Shown here in pieces: positions 35,197-43,318 of a DNA stretch of 64,000 bases (positions are counted from its first letter, which is position 1; every line of letters starts with the position of its first letter). The translations under genes were made by a program, and so were the position numbers. The notes below the pieces were generated by a model. It had not been told where the DNA came from. It saw only the letters and a program-made list of their open reading frames with translations, and made no database searches. Source of the DNA: Fontisubflavum oceani (GTDB lineage Bacteria; Pseudomonadota; Alphaproteobacteria; Rhodobacterales; Rhodobacteraceae); contig NZ_CP129111.1 of assembly GCF_030407165.1 (NCBI RefSeq), positions 2,418,001 to 2,482,000 of the forward strand, given 5' to 3'.

Positions 35197-35643
35197 TTAG
35201 CGCGGGCGGTTGATCATCGCCGATCCTATCAAAAGATCATGCAAACCTTGGTGCTTGTCGCCGATCACGATCAGCACCAGTGAGATCAGTTGCGGGATCG
35301 CGAAGGCGGCACAGGTGAGATAGGCCAGGGTGTGAATGATCGCCTCGCCGCCGGAAAGGCGCGCGCCGGTCGATCCACGGAGTTGGATGTTCATGATCCG
35401 CATCCCAATCGTGGCGGATCCGCCAGCGATGGTGGCGCTGCGATAGAGGAAGCTGACGATCAGATACACCAACGGCCAGATCCAGAAAACAAGGGTCAGC
35501 GTGACCAGGCCGAGCATGACTGTAATGAGGGTGATGATCACCACGTCGATCAACCAGGCAAAGAACCGCTTGGCCGGGACGCCGCTGTAAAACACGGCCT
35601 GATAATGCGGGTCGGGTAAACGGGAGGTCATGGCGGGAGTCAT
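35197..35643 (-). CDS. RDD family membrane protein
   Basis: A 148-residue integral membrane protein with three hydrophobic segments: FFAWLIDVVIITLITVMLGL, LTLVFWIWPLVYLIVSFLY and a C-terminal YLTCAAFAIPQLISLVLIVI. The RDD signature residues are visible as an Arg in the first segment region (KRFFAWLID) and in ATIGMRIMNIQL and KHQGLHDLLIG. The family is linked to ion or solute transport, without a settled role. ATG 35643 is chosen as the first methionine adjoining the conserved part; a 52-codon upstream extension is not protein-like. Confidence 0.8.
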   Translation of the reverse strand: MTPAMTSRLPDPHYQAVFYSGVPAKRFFAWLIDVVIITLITVMLGLVTLTLVFWIWPLVYLIVSFLYRSATIAGGSATIGMRIMNIQLRGSTGARLSGGEAIIHTLAYLTCAAFAIPQLISLVLIVIGDKHQGLHDLLIGSAMINRPR

Positions 35644-35725
35644 GGCGTGTCTAAGGCCTCTTGAAAAGGGGTTTTGAGATGCGCGACCCCATACGTTGGT
35701 GGACGGACAGGGCCGCGCGGGCGGT

Positions 35726-36199
35726 TTAGGCCGGAGTTGTGGCACCAGCCTCCCGCGCCTCGCGACGTGCCGTGGCACGGTCGTCGAGGAACCGGTCAAA
35801 TTCGGATTTGTCTTTTGCCTCGCGCAGTCGGGTCAGGAAGCCTTCGAAATCGGTCTGTTCCTTCTCAAGCCGTTGCATCAGCGCGTCGCGATAGGCATCG
35901 AAACTGGCATTGCCGCTGGTTTTCGGACCGGGTTCAGGCACGCTTGGGCGCAACCATTCGATTGGTTGCGGCGGCGTGTTCCGGCCATTGAGCGCCGGGA
36001 GGCGGCCCCATTGCCAGGCAAAGAGCGCGGCCAGGACAACGCCGATGATGCCAAACAGCGCCATTGCGACGATGGAGACGGAGATCGCGAAACCGGCATA
36101 AAAGATGATGGTGAGGATTTGGACGGGAAGGGGGATCAGCGTCGATCCGCGGTCCTGGTGGTGGTCTTGGTCGAAGCTGTGCTCACTGTCGGTCGTCAT
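35726..36199 (-). CDS. DUF2852 family membrane protein (copy 2)
   Basis: A 157-residue protein with a short polar N-terminus, two hydrophobic segments (about residues 25-62: VQILTIIFYAGFAISVSIVA, FGIIGVVLAALFAW) and a C-terminal amphipathic region ending in FDAYRDALMQRLEKEQTDF and FLTRLREAKDKSEFDRFLDD. The last 45 residues closely match the neighbouring paralogue, marking both as DUF2852-type. The C-terminal helix looks coiled-coil forming. No function is known for the family. It follows the first copy on the same strand after about 100 bases with an intervening hairpin. Confidence 0.75.
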   Translation of the reverse strand: MTTDSEHSFDQDHHQDRGSTLIPLPVQILTIIFYAGFAISVSIVAMALFGIIGVVLAALFAWQWGRLPALNGRNTPPQPIEWLRPSVPEPGPKTSGNASFDAYRDALMQRLEKEQTDFEGFLTRLREAKDKSEFDRFLDDRATARREAREAGATTPA

Positions 36200-36251
36200 C
36201 TTGTCTGATCCTTACGAAACGCCGGAGCAAATCCGGGGCTGGGTAAAAGAT

Positions 36252-36284
36252 ATGCGGCCCCCTTGGGGGGAAGGGGGGCCGCAT
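36252..36284 (-). terminator. GC-rich hairpin between the two DUF2852 genes
   Basis: ATGCGGCCCCC (36252-36262) pairs perfectly with GGGGGCCGCAT (36274-36284). On the minus strand it lies 15 bases after the first DUF2852 stop and is followed by ATCTTTTACC, a modest U-rich tract, so partial termination or mRNA protection are both possible. Confidence 0.55.
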
Positions 36285-36298
36285 CAGGCGTTGCTCGA

Positions 36299-36721
36299 TC
36301 AGGCTTCTGTCGGCTCGCCGTTTTCAACCGGCTTCGCCTTGGACCGGTCTTCCATGAACTGGTCGAACTCGGCCTTGTCCTTGGCATCGCGCAGGCGCTG
36401 CAGGAACTCTTCAAAGGCGCTCTGCTCTTCTTCCAACCGGCGCAGCGTGTCCGCTTTGTAGCTGTCGAAGGCGGTGTTGCCCGAGCTGCGGAACTTATTC
36501 CCGTGCATATGGGCGTGGCGGCGGGATTTGCAGGAACCGTTGAACATGCGTTTGCTCCAGATCATATAGAACAGAAGGGCGAGGCCGATCGGCCAGAAGA
36601 AGATAAAGCCAAGGACCATGAAGGCGATCCAAGCGCCTTTGCCTTTGCTGTCTAGCCATGCCTCGGATCGCGAAAGCCAGCCTTGGGCGGTTTCGACAGG
36701 GGCGGCGGTGGTGGTGGTCAT
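36299..36721 (-). CDS. DUF2852 family membrane protein (copy 1)
   Basis: A 140-residue protein with one clear hydrophobic segment (WIAFMVLGFIFFWPIGLALL, about residues 31-50), a basic His-rich loop (CKSRRHAHMHGNKFRSSG) and the C-terminal DUF2852 helix AFDSYKADTLRRLEEEQSAF followed by EEFLQRLRDAKDKAEFDQFM. This is the canonical form of the family, common in Rhodobacteraceae and Rhizobiales. ATG 36721 has AGGAG 8 bases upstream. A palindromic operator-like sequence lies about 30 bases before the start. Confidence 0.85.
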   Translation of the reverse strand: MTTTTAAPVETAQGWLSRSEAWLDSKGKGAWIAFMVLGFIFFWPIGLALLFYMIWSKRMFNGSCKSRRHAHMHGNKFRSSGNTAFDSYKADTLRRLEEEQSAFEEFLQRLRDAKDKAEFDQFMEDRSKAKPVENGEPTEA

Positions 36722-36751
36722 CACTGGGGCTCCTTTTGAGTGCGTGTGGAT

Positions 36752-36772
36752 GTTAATGTTAATCACATTAAC
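36752..36772. promoter_or_regulatory. Palindromic operator-like site upstream of DUF2852 copy 1
   Basis: GTTAAT-CAC-ATTAAC (36758-36772) is a perfect 15-bp palindrome, and a second GTTAAT lies directly upstream at 36752-36757. The site is about 31 bases before the DUF2852 start and 140 bases before the divergent arsR-type gene. Size and symmetry suit a dimeric helix-turn-helix regulator. Confidence 0.55.
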
Positions 36773-36855
36773 TCATATGGCATCGCCGAAGCGCGACGCA
36801 AGGGGGTGGATGTCGAAAAGTAAATCTTCTTTACATTTTCGTCTGCGGGCGGGGT

Positions 36856-36898
36856 TTGCATTACATAGAGAATTTGTTATATAAGATGCCATCTATGT
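36856..36898 (+). promoter_or_regulatory. Promoter and candidate autoregulatory operator of the ArsR-family gene
   Basis: TTGCAT (36856-36861) and TATAAG (36880-36885) are separated by 18 bases (or TATATA two bases earlier by 16). ACATAGA (36863-36869) and TCTATGT (36892-36898) form a 7-bp inverted repeat overlapping this promoter, where a bound ArsR dimer would block it. The gene's Shine-Dalgarno starts 3 bases later. Confidence 0.55.
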
Positions 36899-36910
36899 TT
36901 GGAGGCCGCC

Positions 36911-37240
36911 ATGCAGCTCGACCGCACCTTTTCGGCTTTGTCTGATCCAACCCGCCGCGCCATTCTGGCCCGCTTGGCCGAAGGCGAGGCGACGGTGACC
37001 CAACTGATGGCGCTGTCTGAGATCAGCCAACCGGCCGTGTCGCGCCATCTTAAAGTGTTGCAAGAGGCGGGGCTGATCGGCACGCGGGTGGCCGGCCAAT
37101 CGCGCCCACGCGTGTTGAAGGCCGAGGCGCTGACCCCGGCCCGCGATTGGCTGGAAGAAACCCGCGCCGCATTCGAACAAAACTATGCCCGGCTGGATGG
37201 GCTTCTGGCGGAGTTGCAGGGCAAAGGAGAGGCCTCATGA
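36911..37240 (+). CDS. ArsR-family transcriptional regulator
   Basis: A 109-residue winged helix-turn-helix repressor: FSALSDPTRRAILARLAEGE opens the domain, ISQPAVSRHLKVLQEAGLI (about residues 38-56) is the recognition region. The cysteine metal-binding box ELCVC of arsenic/zinc sensors is absent, so the ligand is not a metal bound there. ATG 36911 has GGAGG 5 bases upstream. The AHSA1 gene downstream overlaps its stop (ATGA). This regulator-plus-AHSA1 pairing is recurrent in bacteria and suggests that the two act together. Confidence 0.9.
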   Translation: MQLDRTFSALSDPTRRAILARLAEGEATVTQLMALSEISQPAVSRHLKVLQEAGLIGTRVAGQSRPRVLKAEALTPARDWLEETRAAFEQNYARLDGLLAELQGKGEAS

Positions 37241-37734
37241 CGGTTTACACGGCCCAAATCCGGGAGATCAGCGCCACGGAGATCGAGGTGTCCCGCCGCT
37301 TCGCCGCCCCGCGCGATCTGGTCTTTCGCGCCTTCACCGAACCAGAGTTGATGCAGCGCTGGTTGCTTGGCCCGCCGGGCTGGACCATGCCGCTTTGCGA
37401 GATGGACCTGCGGGTGGGCGGGGCCTATCGGTGGGAATGGCGGAGCGAGACGGAAGACGCGCGGTTCGGCTTTCACGGCACATTTCTAGAAGTGGTGGCG
37501 CCCGAACGCCTGGTCGAAACGCAGTATTACGACCCGGGCAGCCTTGGCGGAGAGATGGGGTTTTGCACCTGCACGCTGGTCTTTGCCGAAGTCGCGGATG
37601 AAACCGTGGTTACCACCCGGATCGCATACGAAACGCCCGAGGCGATGCAGACCGCACTGGCGACCGGCATGACCGAGGGTATGGAAATGAGCTATCAGCA
37701 GCTCGATCTGGTGTTGCGGGCGGGTCCGACCTAG
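37237..37734 (+). CDS. SRPBCC/AHSA1 domain protein
   Basis: A 165-residue protein of the START-like ligand-binding fold: EVSRRFAAPRDLVFRAFTEP (about residues 17-36), MQRWLLGPPGWTM, VGGAYRWEW (about 63-71) and the terminal TGMTEGMEMSYQQLD are AHSA1 signatures. The domain binds hydrophobic ligands; true substrates are unknown for most bacterial members. Its ATG overlaps the arsR stop. Its stop overlaps that of convergent mmsB within CTAG. Confidence 0.88.
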   Translation: MTVYTAQIREISATEIEVSRRFAAPRDLVFRAFTEPELMQRWLLGPPGWTMPLCEMDLRVGGAYRWEWRSETEDARFGFHGTFLEVVAPERLVETQYYDPGSLGGEMGFCTCTLVFAEVADETVVTTRIAYETPEAMQTALATGMTEGMEMSYQQLDLVLRAGPT

Positions 37735-38603
37735 CCGCGCCCACGCGCCTCAAACCGGGGCAGCATGGCGGAGAAATCTTTGCCCTCGCCACCTTCGGTT
37801 TCCACAAAGGTCTCATAAAGCGATGTCGCTGCCTGACCCATCGGCGTATCGGCATCCGCCGCATCGGCGGCCTGTTGGCTGAGCCGCAGGTCTTTCAGCA
37901 TCAACTCGGCCGCGAAGCCGGGCTGGTAGTCATTATCGGCAGGGCTTTGCGGCCCGACGCCCGGCGCGGGGCAATAGGCATTCATCGTCCAGCTATAGCC
38001 CGAGGAGGTGGAGACCACATCGAACATCGCCTGCCGGTCGAGCCCTAGTTTGTCGGCCAGCGCGAAGGCCTCGCAGGTGGCGATCATCGTCACGCCCAGG
38101 ATCATGTTGTTGCAGATCTTCGCGGCCTGACCATTGCCCGCGCCGCCGCAATGCACGGCTTTCTGCCCCATGATCTCAAAAAGCGGGGTGGCGGTGGCAA
38201 AGGCGTCATCGCTGCCGCCGACCATGAAGGTCAGGGTGCCCGCTGCGGCCCCGCCAACCCCGCCGGAGACAGGCGCATCGACGAAGCCAAGCCCGGCCGC
38301 CTCCGCCGCCGCGCCGACATCACGGGCCGCGTCGACCTCAACGGTTGAGCAATCGACCAAAACTGCGCCGGGCGCCATGGCGGGCAGAATCTCATCGGCC
38401 ACCCGGCGCAGGATCGCACCATTGGGCAGCATCGTGATGACCACGTCCCGGCCCGCCGCCGCCTCCACCGCGCTGTCGGCAGGGGTTACGCCGTCGGGGC
38501 AATCGGCCACAAGGTCAAAACCGGTTACCGTATGGCCCGCCGCCGCCAGATTGGCCGCCATGGGCGCACCCATATTGCCCAAGCCGATAAAGCCGATATT
38601 CAT
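37731..38603 (-). CDS. mmsB: 3-hydroxyisobutyrate dehydrogenase
   Basis: Oxidises 3-hydroxyisobutyrate to methylmalonate semialdehyde in valine catabolism. The 290-residue protein starts MNIGFIGLGNMGAPMAANLA (Rossmann GxGxxG), then has the substrate signature FVDAPVSGGVGGAAAGTL (about residues 115-132) and the catalytic lysine in GNGQAAKICNNM (about 162-173). The preceding ATG at 38606 is an equally possible start; GGGGAG lies upstream of both. It follows the hydroxyisobutyryl-CoA hydrolase gene by 13 bases, which supports the assignment. Confidence 0.92.
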   Translation of the reverse strand: MNIGFIGLGNMGAPMAANLAAAGHTVTGFDLVADCPDGVTPADSAVEAAAGRDVVITMLPNGAILRRVADEILPAMAPGAVLVDCSTVEVDAARDVGAAAEAAGLGFVDAPVSGGVGGAAAGTLTFMVGGSDDAFATATPLFEIMGQKAVHCGGAGNGQAAKICNNMILGVTMIATCEAFALADKLGLDRQAMFDVVSTSSGYSWTMNAYCPAPGVGPQSPADNDYQPGFAAELMLKDLRLSQQAADAADADTPMGQAATSLYETFVETEGGEGKDFSAMLPRFEARGRG

Positions 38604-38616
38604 CATCCGTCTCCCC

Positions 38617-39652
38617 TCAGAATTTGAGCTCATCCGCCCCAAGCGGCAGCAGCATAGCGCTGACATCGGCCACGCCGACCGCGTCCAACGCGTCATGGCG
38701 CCATTTGGGGCTCTTGTCCTTGTCGATAATCGCCGCGCGAATGCCTTCGAGGAAGTCGCCTTTCTCCATCGAGCGCGCGGTGAAGCGGTATTCCTGCGTC
38801 AAAGCATGGCGGATATCATCCCGCGTCCGCGCACGATGCACCAGCTCGACCGCCGATGCGACAGAGAGAGGTGCGCCGCGCTTCCAGTTTTTTCAGCGCT
38901 TCGGTGGCGAAATCGCCATCGGTCTGGTGGAGCAGGTTCAAGATGTCCCGCAGGGTGCCACCGGCAAAGACATTGTCGATTTCAGGCTGCAACGCGGCAA
39001 GTGGGCTTTCCGGGGCCGGCAGGGCGCTTCGATCAATCTCGTCCCAGTCTCCGGTCTCGCAAAGCGTCTCGATCAGCGGCCCCCACGCCTCGCGCGGGAT
39101 ATAATAGTCGGCAAAACCCGCGAAGATCGCATCCCCGGGCCCCATGCGCGTGGCGGTGGTGCCGAGATATTCGCCAACCCGCCCTGGCGCCCGGGCGAGG
39201 ATCAGCGAGCCACCCACATCGGGGACCAGACCAATCCCAACCTCGGGCATCGCGATCTGGCTGCTTTCGCAGACGACCCGATGCGAGCCGTGGCAGCCGA
39301 CACCGACGCCGCCCCCCATGGTGAAGCCTTGCAGGAAGCTCGCCACCGGCTTCGGGAAATCGAACATCCGGGCATTCATTCGGTATTCATCGGCCCAGAA
39401 CTTGCGGCCATAACTGTAATCGCCAGCGGTGCCAGTGGCATACATCTCGGCAATATCACCGCCGGAGCAGAAGGCTTTATCCCCCTCGGCATCAAGGATC
39501 AGCATCTCGACCGCCGGGGTCTCCGCCCAGGTGATCAGGGCGGCGTCGATTGCCAGGCACATCTCATAGGTCAGCGCATTCAACGCCGCAGGCCGGGCCA
39601 GGGTGATCCGCCCGGCTTTGCCTTCGATGCGGATGTGGATGTCGTCGTTCAT
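38617..39652 (-). CDS. 3-hydroxyisobutyryl-CoA hydrolase (crotonase family), frameshifted as sequenced
   Basis: Releases 3-hydroxyisobutyrate from its CoA ester in valine catabolism. The N-terminal 262 residues are a crotonase fold with FCSGGDIAEMY and GFTMGGGVGVGCHGSHRVV (oxyanion hole glycines) and MPEVGIGLVPDVGG, typical for HIBYL-CoA hydrolases. The frame then breaks after TEALKK; the rest, PLSVASAVELVHRARTRDDI and FLEGIRAAIIDKD, continues in another frame. One extra base, probably in the A-run at 38888-38893, accounts for it; repaired length is 344 residues, as in the family. Flanked by an acyl-CoA dehydrogenase and mmsB. Confidence 0.9.
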
Positions 39653-39668
39653 ATTCTACCTCTGTCGC

Positions 39669-39694
39669 GCCCGGTTTCTTGTAAGAAACCGGGC
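39669..39694. repeat. Perfect 12-bp palindromic hairpin between acyl-CoA dehydrogenase and hydrolase genes
   Basis: GCCCGGTTTCTT and AAGAAACCGGGC are perfectly complementary around a 2-base centre, in the 53-bp gap between two cotranscribed genes. No U-run follows on the minus strand, so it is more likely an RNA-stability element or protein-binding palindrome than a terminator. Confidence 0.7.
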
Positions 39695-39705
39695 TGCGCA
39701 AGCTG

Positions 39706-40851
39706 TCACCCGCGCTCTGCCAACATATGCCGCGCCGTGATTACCCGCATAATCTCATTGGTGCCTTCCAGAATCTGATGCACGCGCAAATCGCGGACCA
39801 GCTTCTCGACGCCATAATCGGCCAGATAGCCATAGCCGCCATGCAGTTGCAGGCATTGATCCGCAATCCGGCTGCCCGCTTCGGTGACGAATTTCTTCGC
39901 CATGGCGCAATGCTTCGAGGCATCCGGGCTGCCATTGTCCAGTTTCCACGCCGCTTGGCGTAGGAACACGCGGGCGGCCTGTAGCTCGATCTCCATATCG
40001 GCCAGGCGGAATTGCAGCGCTTGGAACTGGTCGATGGATTTGCCGAAGGCTTTCCGCTCACCCATATAGGCAAGTGTCGCGTCAAGCGCGGCCTGCGCGG
40101 CGCCTAAGGAACAGGCCGCGATGTTGAGGCGGCCGCCGTCAAGACCCATCATCGCATAAGTGAAACCTTTTCCCTCTTCGCCAAGCAAATTCCCGGCCGG
40201 AACGTGGCAATCGTCCAACTGGACCTGCCGCGTCGGCTGCGAGCGCCAGCCCATTTTCTCTTCCAACCCGCCAAAGCTGAGGCCCTCGGCGCCGTTTTCG
40301 ACGATGATCGAGGAGATGCCGCGCGGGCCATCCTCGCCGGTGCGCGACATCACGATATAGGCGTCCGCATAGCCGCCGCCGGAGATAAACGCCTTGGTGC
40401 CGGTCATCCGATAGCCATCATTGGTGCGCTCGGCCCGGGTTTTCAGCGCCGCCGCGTCGGAGCCGGAGCCAGGCTCGGTCAGGCAATAGGCGAAGAAGGT
40501 TTCCATGCTGATCGCGCCGGGCAGGAAGCGCGCCTGCAACGCGTCATCGCCAAATTTCTCGACCATCGCGGCGCACATATTGTGGATCGACAGGAAGGCC
40601 GAGACCGACGGGCAGGCCATCGATAGCGCCTCAAAAACCAGTGTCGCGTCCAGTCTTGTCAGGCCCGAGCCGCCATTCTCTTCCGAGACATAAAGGCCGC
40701 CGAAGCCAAGCTCGGCCAAGCGGGGCCAAAGCTCTTTCGGGATGATGCCATCCTTCTCCCAAGCCTGTGCAAAAGGCGCGATATGCTCGTCACCAAACGC
40801 TTTGGCCATGTCGAAAATGGCGTCTTGTTCCTCGGACAATGCGAAGTCCAT
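39706..40851 (-). CDS. Acyl-CoA dehydrogenase (probable isobutyryl-CoA dehydrogenase)
   Basis: FAD enzyme of 381 residues with the signatures YCLTEPGSGSDAA (about residues 122-134), KAFISGGGYADAYIVMSRTG and QLHGGYGYLADY; the catalytic Glu is in ILEGTNEIMRVI (about 361-372), the position used by short-chain and branched-chain members. The gene context, upstream of 3-hydroxyisobutyryl-CoA hydrolase and mmsB, suggests isobutyryl-CoA in valine breakdown. GGGAGGGAGC precedes ATG. Alternative branched or short acyl substrates cannot be excluded. Confidence 0.9.
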   Translation of the reverse strand: MDFALSEEQDAIFDMAKAFGDEHIAPFAQAWEKDGIIPKELWPRLAELGFGGLYVSEENGGSGLTRLDATLVFEALSMACPSVSAFLSIHNMCAAMVEKFGDDALQARFLPGAISMETFFAYCLTEPGSGSDAAALKTRAERTNDGYRMTGTKAFISGGGYADAYIVMSRTGEDGPRGISSIIVENGAEGLSFGGLEEKMGWRSQPTRQVQLDDCHVPAGNLLGEEGKGFTYAMMGLDGGRLNIAACSLGAAQAALDATLAYMGERKAFGKSIDQFQALQFRLADMEIELQAARVFLRQAAWKLDNGSPDASKHCAMAKKFVTEAGSRIADQCLQLHGGYGYLADYGVEKLVRDLRVHQILEGTNEIMRVITARHMLAERG

Positions 40852-40918
40852 CGGCTCCCTCCCCGGATGAATTGAACGCTTGTTTAATTAACGATTGTTG
40901 CAGCACTATTGCAACCCG

Positions 40919-42046
40919 TCACAGATCGGCGTGGAATTCCTCGATCAAATGCCGCACCACATCGCGCATCGCCTCGTCATGGGATTTGCCGGTCTCTTGC
41001 GACGCCGCGTAGACGCCGCGTTGTCGGTCGGCACTGGTGCCGCCTGTGAGGATGTCTTTCGCGGCCGCGAGTTCATTGGAACAGCCCAAGACTTCGGCGT
41101 CTTCCGCCACCAAATCGATGATTTCATCCAAAAGTTCGGCCACGGGCACCACCGCCCGGCGGCCAAAATCGATCAGACCTTCAGACGGGCCATAGCGCTG
41201 CGCCCGCCAACGGTTTTCGCCGATCAGAAAGCCATCATAGAGCCGCCAGCGTTGGTTTTTCTGCCGCAGCCGGGTCAGCATGCGGGCCAAGCACTGGATC
41301 AATGCGGCAAGAGACAGCGTATGCTCCAGGCGGGGCTGCACATCGCAAATCCGGGTTTCCAAAGTCGGGAATCGGTGCGAGGGGCGCAGATCCCACCAGA
41401 TCTTGGTCGAGTCCTCGATCAACTCCAGATCAATGATCACCTGCACCGAGCGTTGATAGTCGGACCAACTGTCGAATAAGGGCGGCAGGCCGGTCCGCGG
41501 CAGGTTGTCGAACACCGTCAGCCGATAGGAAGCGAGCCCGGTATCTTGCCCCTGCCAATAGGGGGAGGAGGCTGAGAGCGCCAATAGATGGGGCAGGAAA
41601 TAGCTGAGTTGACCCATCAGGTCATTGCGCAGGTCTTCGTCATCGATCCCCACATGCACATGCATGCCGCAGATCAGCATCCGCCGGGCGACCCCGGCCA
41701 GATCGCGGGCGAGGGTCTGATACCGGTCGCCATCGGAATGCTGCTGATCCTTCCAGTCGGCAAACGGGTGGCAGGAGACGGCAATGGGCGCGAGATTATG
41801 GGCCTTAGCTTGGGTTGCAACGCAAGATCGGAGGCGTTTGAGATCCTCCCGCGCGGCGGCGATATCGGCGCAGACTTGGGTGCCGATCTCAATCTGGCAT
41901 TGTAGGAACTCGGGGCTGACCTGGCCTTCCAATTCCGCTTTGCAGGCCGTCATCAAGGCCTCGGGCGCAACGGCCAGATCGAGTGTGTCCAGATCGACCA
42001 GAAGATACTCTTCCTCGATCCCCAAAGAGAATTTGCTGTCCGCCAT
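40919..42046 (-). CDS. Carboxylate-amine ligase, YbdK/GCS2 family
   Basis: A 375-residue member of glutamate-cysteine ligase family 2. FSLGIEEEYLLVDLDTLDLA opens the active site, CGMHVHVGIDDE (about residues 150-161), TLETRICDVQPRLEHTL and LIGENRWRAQRYG are family motifs. E. coli YbdK has weak gamma-glutamylcysteine ligase activity; the physiological substrate is not known. ATG 42046 has GGGAGGG 5 bases upstream; an upstream ATG adds 16 unrelated residues. The cupredoxin gene lies 54 bases upstream on the same strand. Confidence 0.88.
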   Translation of the reverse strand: MADSKFSLGIEEEYLLVDLDTLDLAVAPEALMTACKAELEGQVSPEFLQCQIEIGTQVCADIAAAREDLKRLRSCVATQAKAHNLAPIAVSCHPFADWKDQQHSDGDRYQTLARDLAGVARRMLICGMHVHVGIDDEDLRNDLMGQLSYFLPHLLALSASSPYWQGQDTGLASYRLTVFDNLPRTGLPPLFDSWSDYQRSVQVIIDLELIEDSTKIWWDLRPSHRFPTLETRICDVQPRLEHTLSLAALIQCLARMLTRLRQKNQRWRLYDGFLIGENRWRAQRYGPSEGLIDFGRRAVVPVAELLDEIIDLVAEDAEVLGCSNELAAAKDILTGGTSADRQRGVYAASQETGKSHDEAMRDVVRHLIEEFHADL

Positions 42047-42100
42047 GACGGCCCTCCCGGCCCCGAGTGTGGGCCGGGAGGCGTCATCTGGCAAGCCGGG

Positions 42101-42442
42101 TTAGGTCACGCGGATCACACCGGTCATATTGGGGTGGAGTTGGCAGAAATAGGTGAACTCGCCCGCGTCGGTCATCCGCACTTCGAAACTGTCGCCTTGG
42201 TTCAAACGCCCGCTGTCGAAAAACCCATCATTCGCTGTGGCGGTGTGGGGCGCGCCATCGGCATTGGTGAAGACGACAAAATCGCCTGCGCCAAGTTCGA
42301 CATCAGCCGGGGCAAAGGCGAAATTCTGGATTGTCACCGGCAGGCGCACATGCCCGGCGGCATTGGCCGATCTGATCAGGGCAGGGGCCGCCAAGATCCC
42401 GGTGGAGAGTTGCAGAAACTGGCGTCGCGTGGAAATGGTCAT
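42101..42442 (-). CDS. Type I copper protein (cupredoxin/plastocyanin-like), Tat-exported
   Basis: A 113-residue exported electron carrier. The signal MTISTRRQFLQLSTG has a twin-arginine motif, cleavage near SANAAG. All four blue-copper ligands are visible: His66 (APHTAT), Cys100, His103 and Met106 (FCQLHPNMTG), the pseudoazurin/amicyanin loop pattern. ATG 42442 follows AAAGGAT. Partner enzymes are not encoded nearby; the YbdK-type gene downstream has no obvious link. Confidence 0.9.
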   Translation of the reverse strand: MTISTRRQFLQLSTGILAAPALIRSANAAGHVRLPVTIQNFAFAPADVELGAGDFVVFTNADGAPHTATANDGFFDSGRLNQGDSFEVRMTDAGEFTYFCQLHPNMTGVIRVT

Positions 42443-42526
42443 CGCAATATCCTTTGAATGCACGTCAAAAGTGCACCCATGCTGCCCGACCCGATGGCCG
42501 CCCGTCCAGTAAAACCGCGACTGGCC

Positions 42527-43108
42527 TCAGAGCAGGCGGACCTGTGCGCCCGTGGGGGTCAACGCGAACAGCTCCGCGATATGTTCGTTGAAAAGCCCGA
42601 TACAGCCCGACGAGGACCGCCGCCCGATCTTGCGCGTGTCATGGGTGCCATGGATCAGATAGGCGGGCCAGGTCAGATAGAGGGCATGGGTGCCAAGCGG
42701 ATTGTCGGGGCCGGGTGGCATATAAGCAGGCAGGGACGGGTCGCGCTCGCGCATCGATGCGGTGGGCGTCCAGTCGGGGCCGACGCGTTTGCGCACCACT
42801 TCGGTATAGCCGCGCCGGGTCAGTTCCTCGGTGAGCGGGATCGACGAGGGGTAGAGCCGGTAGTCGGTGCCGTCAGCGCTCCAATAATGCACCGCGCGGC
42901 TTTCCATATCGGCCAGGATCGTCACACGGTCGAGACGTTCGAAATGGTCCTGCCAGTTCTGCGAGCGAAAGGAGGACAGGTTCCGCCGGGCTTCGGCATC
43001 TGCGCGCAAGGCGGGGGCTGGCGTCTCGGCCAAAGCCAGCATCGGTGTGGCCAATGTGGCGCCGCTGGCCAGAACCATGCTGCGACGGGTCATTTTGAAA
43101 TGGCTCAT
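42527..43108 (-). CDS. L,D-transpeptidase (YkuD domain), exported
   Basis: Periplasmic enzyme making 3-3 peptidoglycan cross-links or anchoring proteins to the wall. The 193-residue protein starts with a Tat-like signal (TRRSMVLASG, cleavage near MLALAE). The YkuD catalytic motif is His153 in IHGTHDT and Cys169 in RRSSSGCIGLFN, with the usual spacing and glycine/serine context. GGGAG precedes ATG; a methionine five codons later also precedes the signal. Confidence 0.92.
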   Translation of the reverse strand: MSHFKMTRRSMVLASGATLATPMLALAETPAPALRADAEARRNLSSFRSQNWQDHFERLDRVTILADMESRAVHYWSADGTDYRLYPSSIPLTEELTRRGYTEVVRKRVGPDWTPTASMRERDPSLPAYMPPGPDNPLGTHALYLTWPAYLIHGTHDTRKIGRRSSSGCIGLFNEHIAELFALTPTGAQVRLL

Positions 43109-43318
43109 TCCTGTCTCCCGAAATCTGATCGTCTCTTGCGCGCCATGTGGTCCGAGCGGGCCGATCTGGCAACGCCTGAGCAGCTATCTCACGCGATTGT
43201 CAGAGGATTTCGCTCTTCGCGGCCCACGCTGTTGCCCGAAGCCCACAATTCGGCGAGACTTCCTTAGATTAACGCGATTGCAGCCATATGATTTTTTAAT
43301 GATCGAGGAGGCTTTCCG

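Noticed and set aside
36899..36910. A TTG start four codons upstream of the ArsR gene
   Set aside because: GGAGG would then be inside the coding sequence; ATG 36911 is well placed after it.
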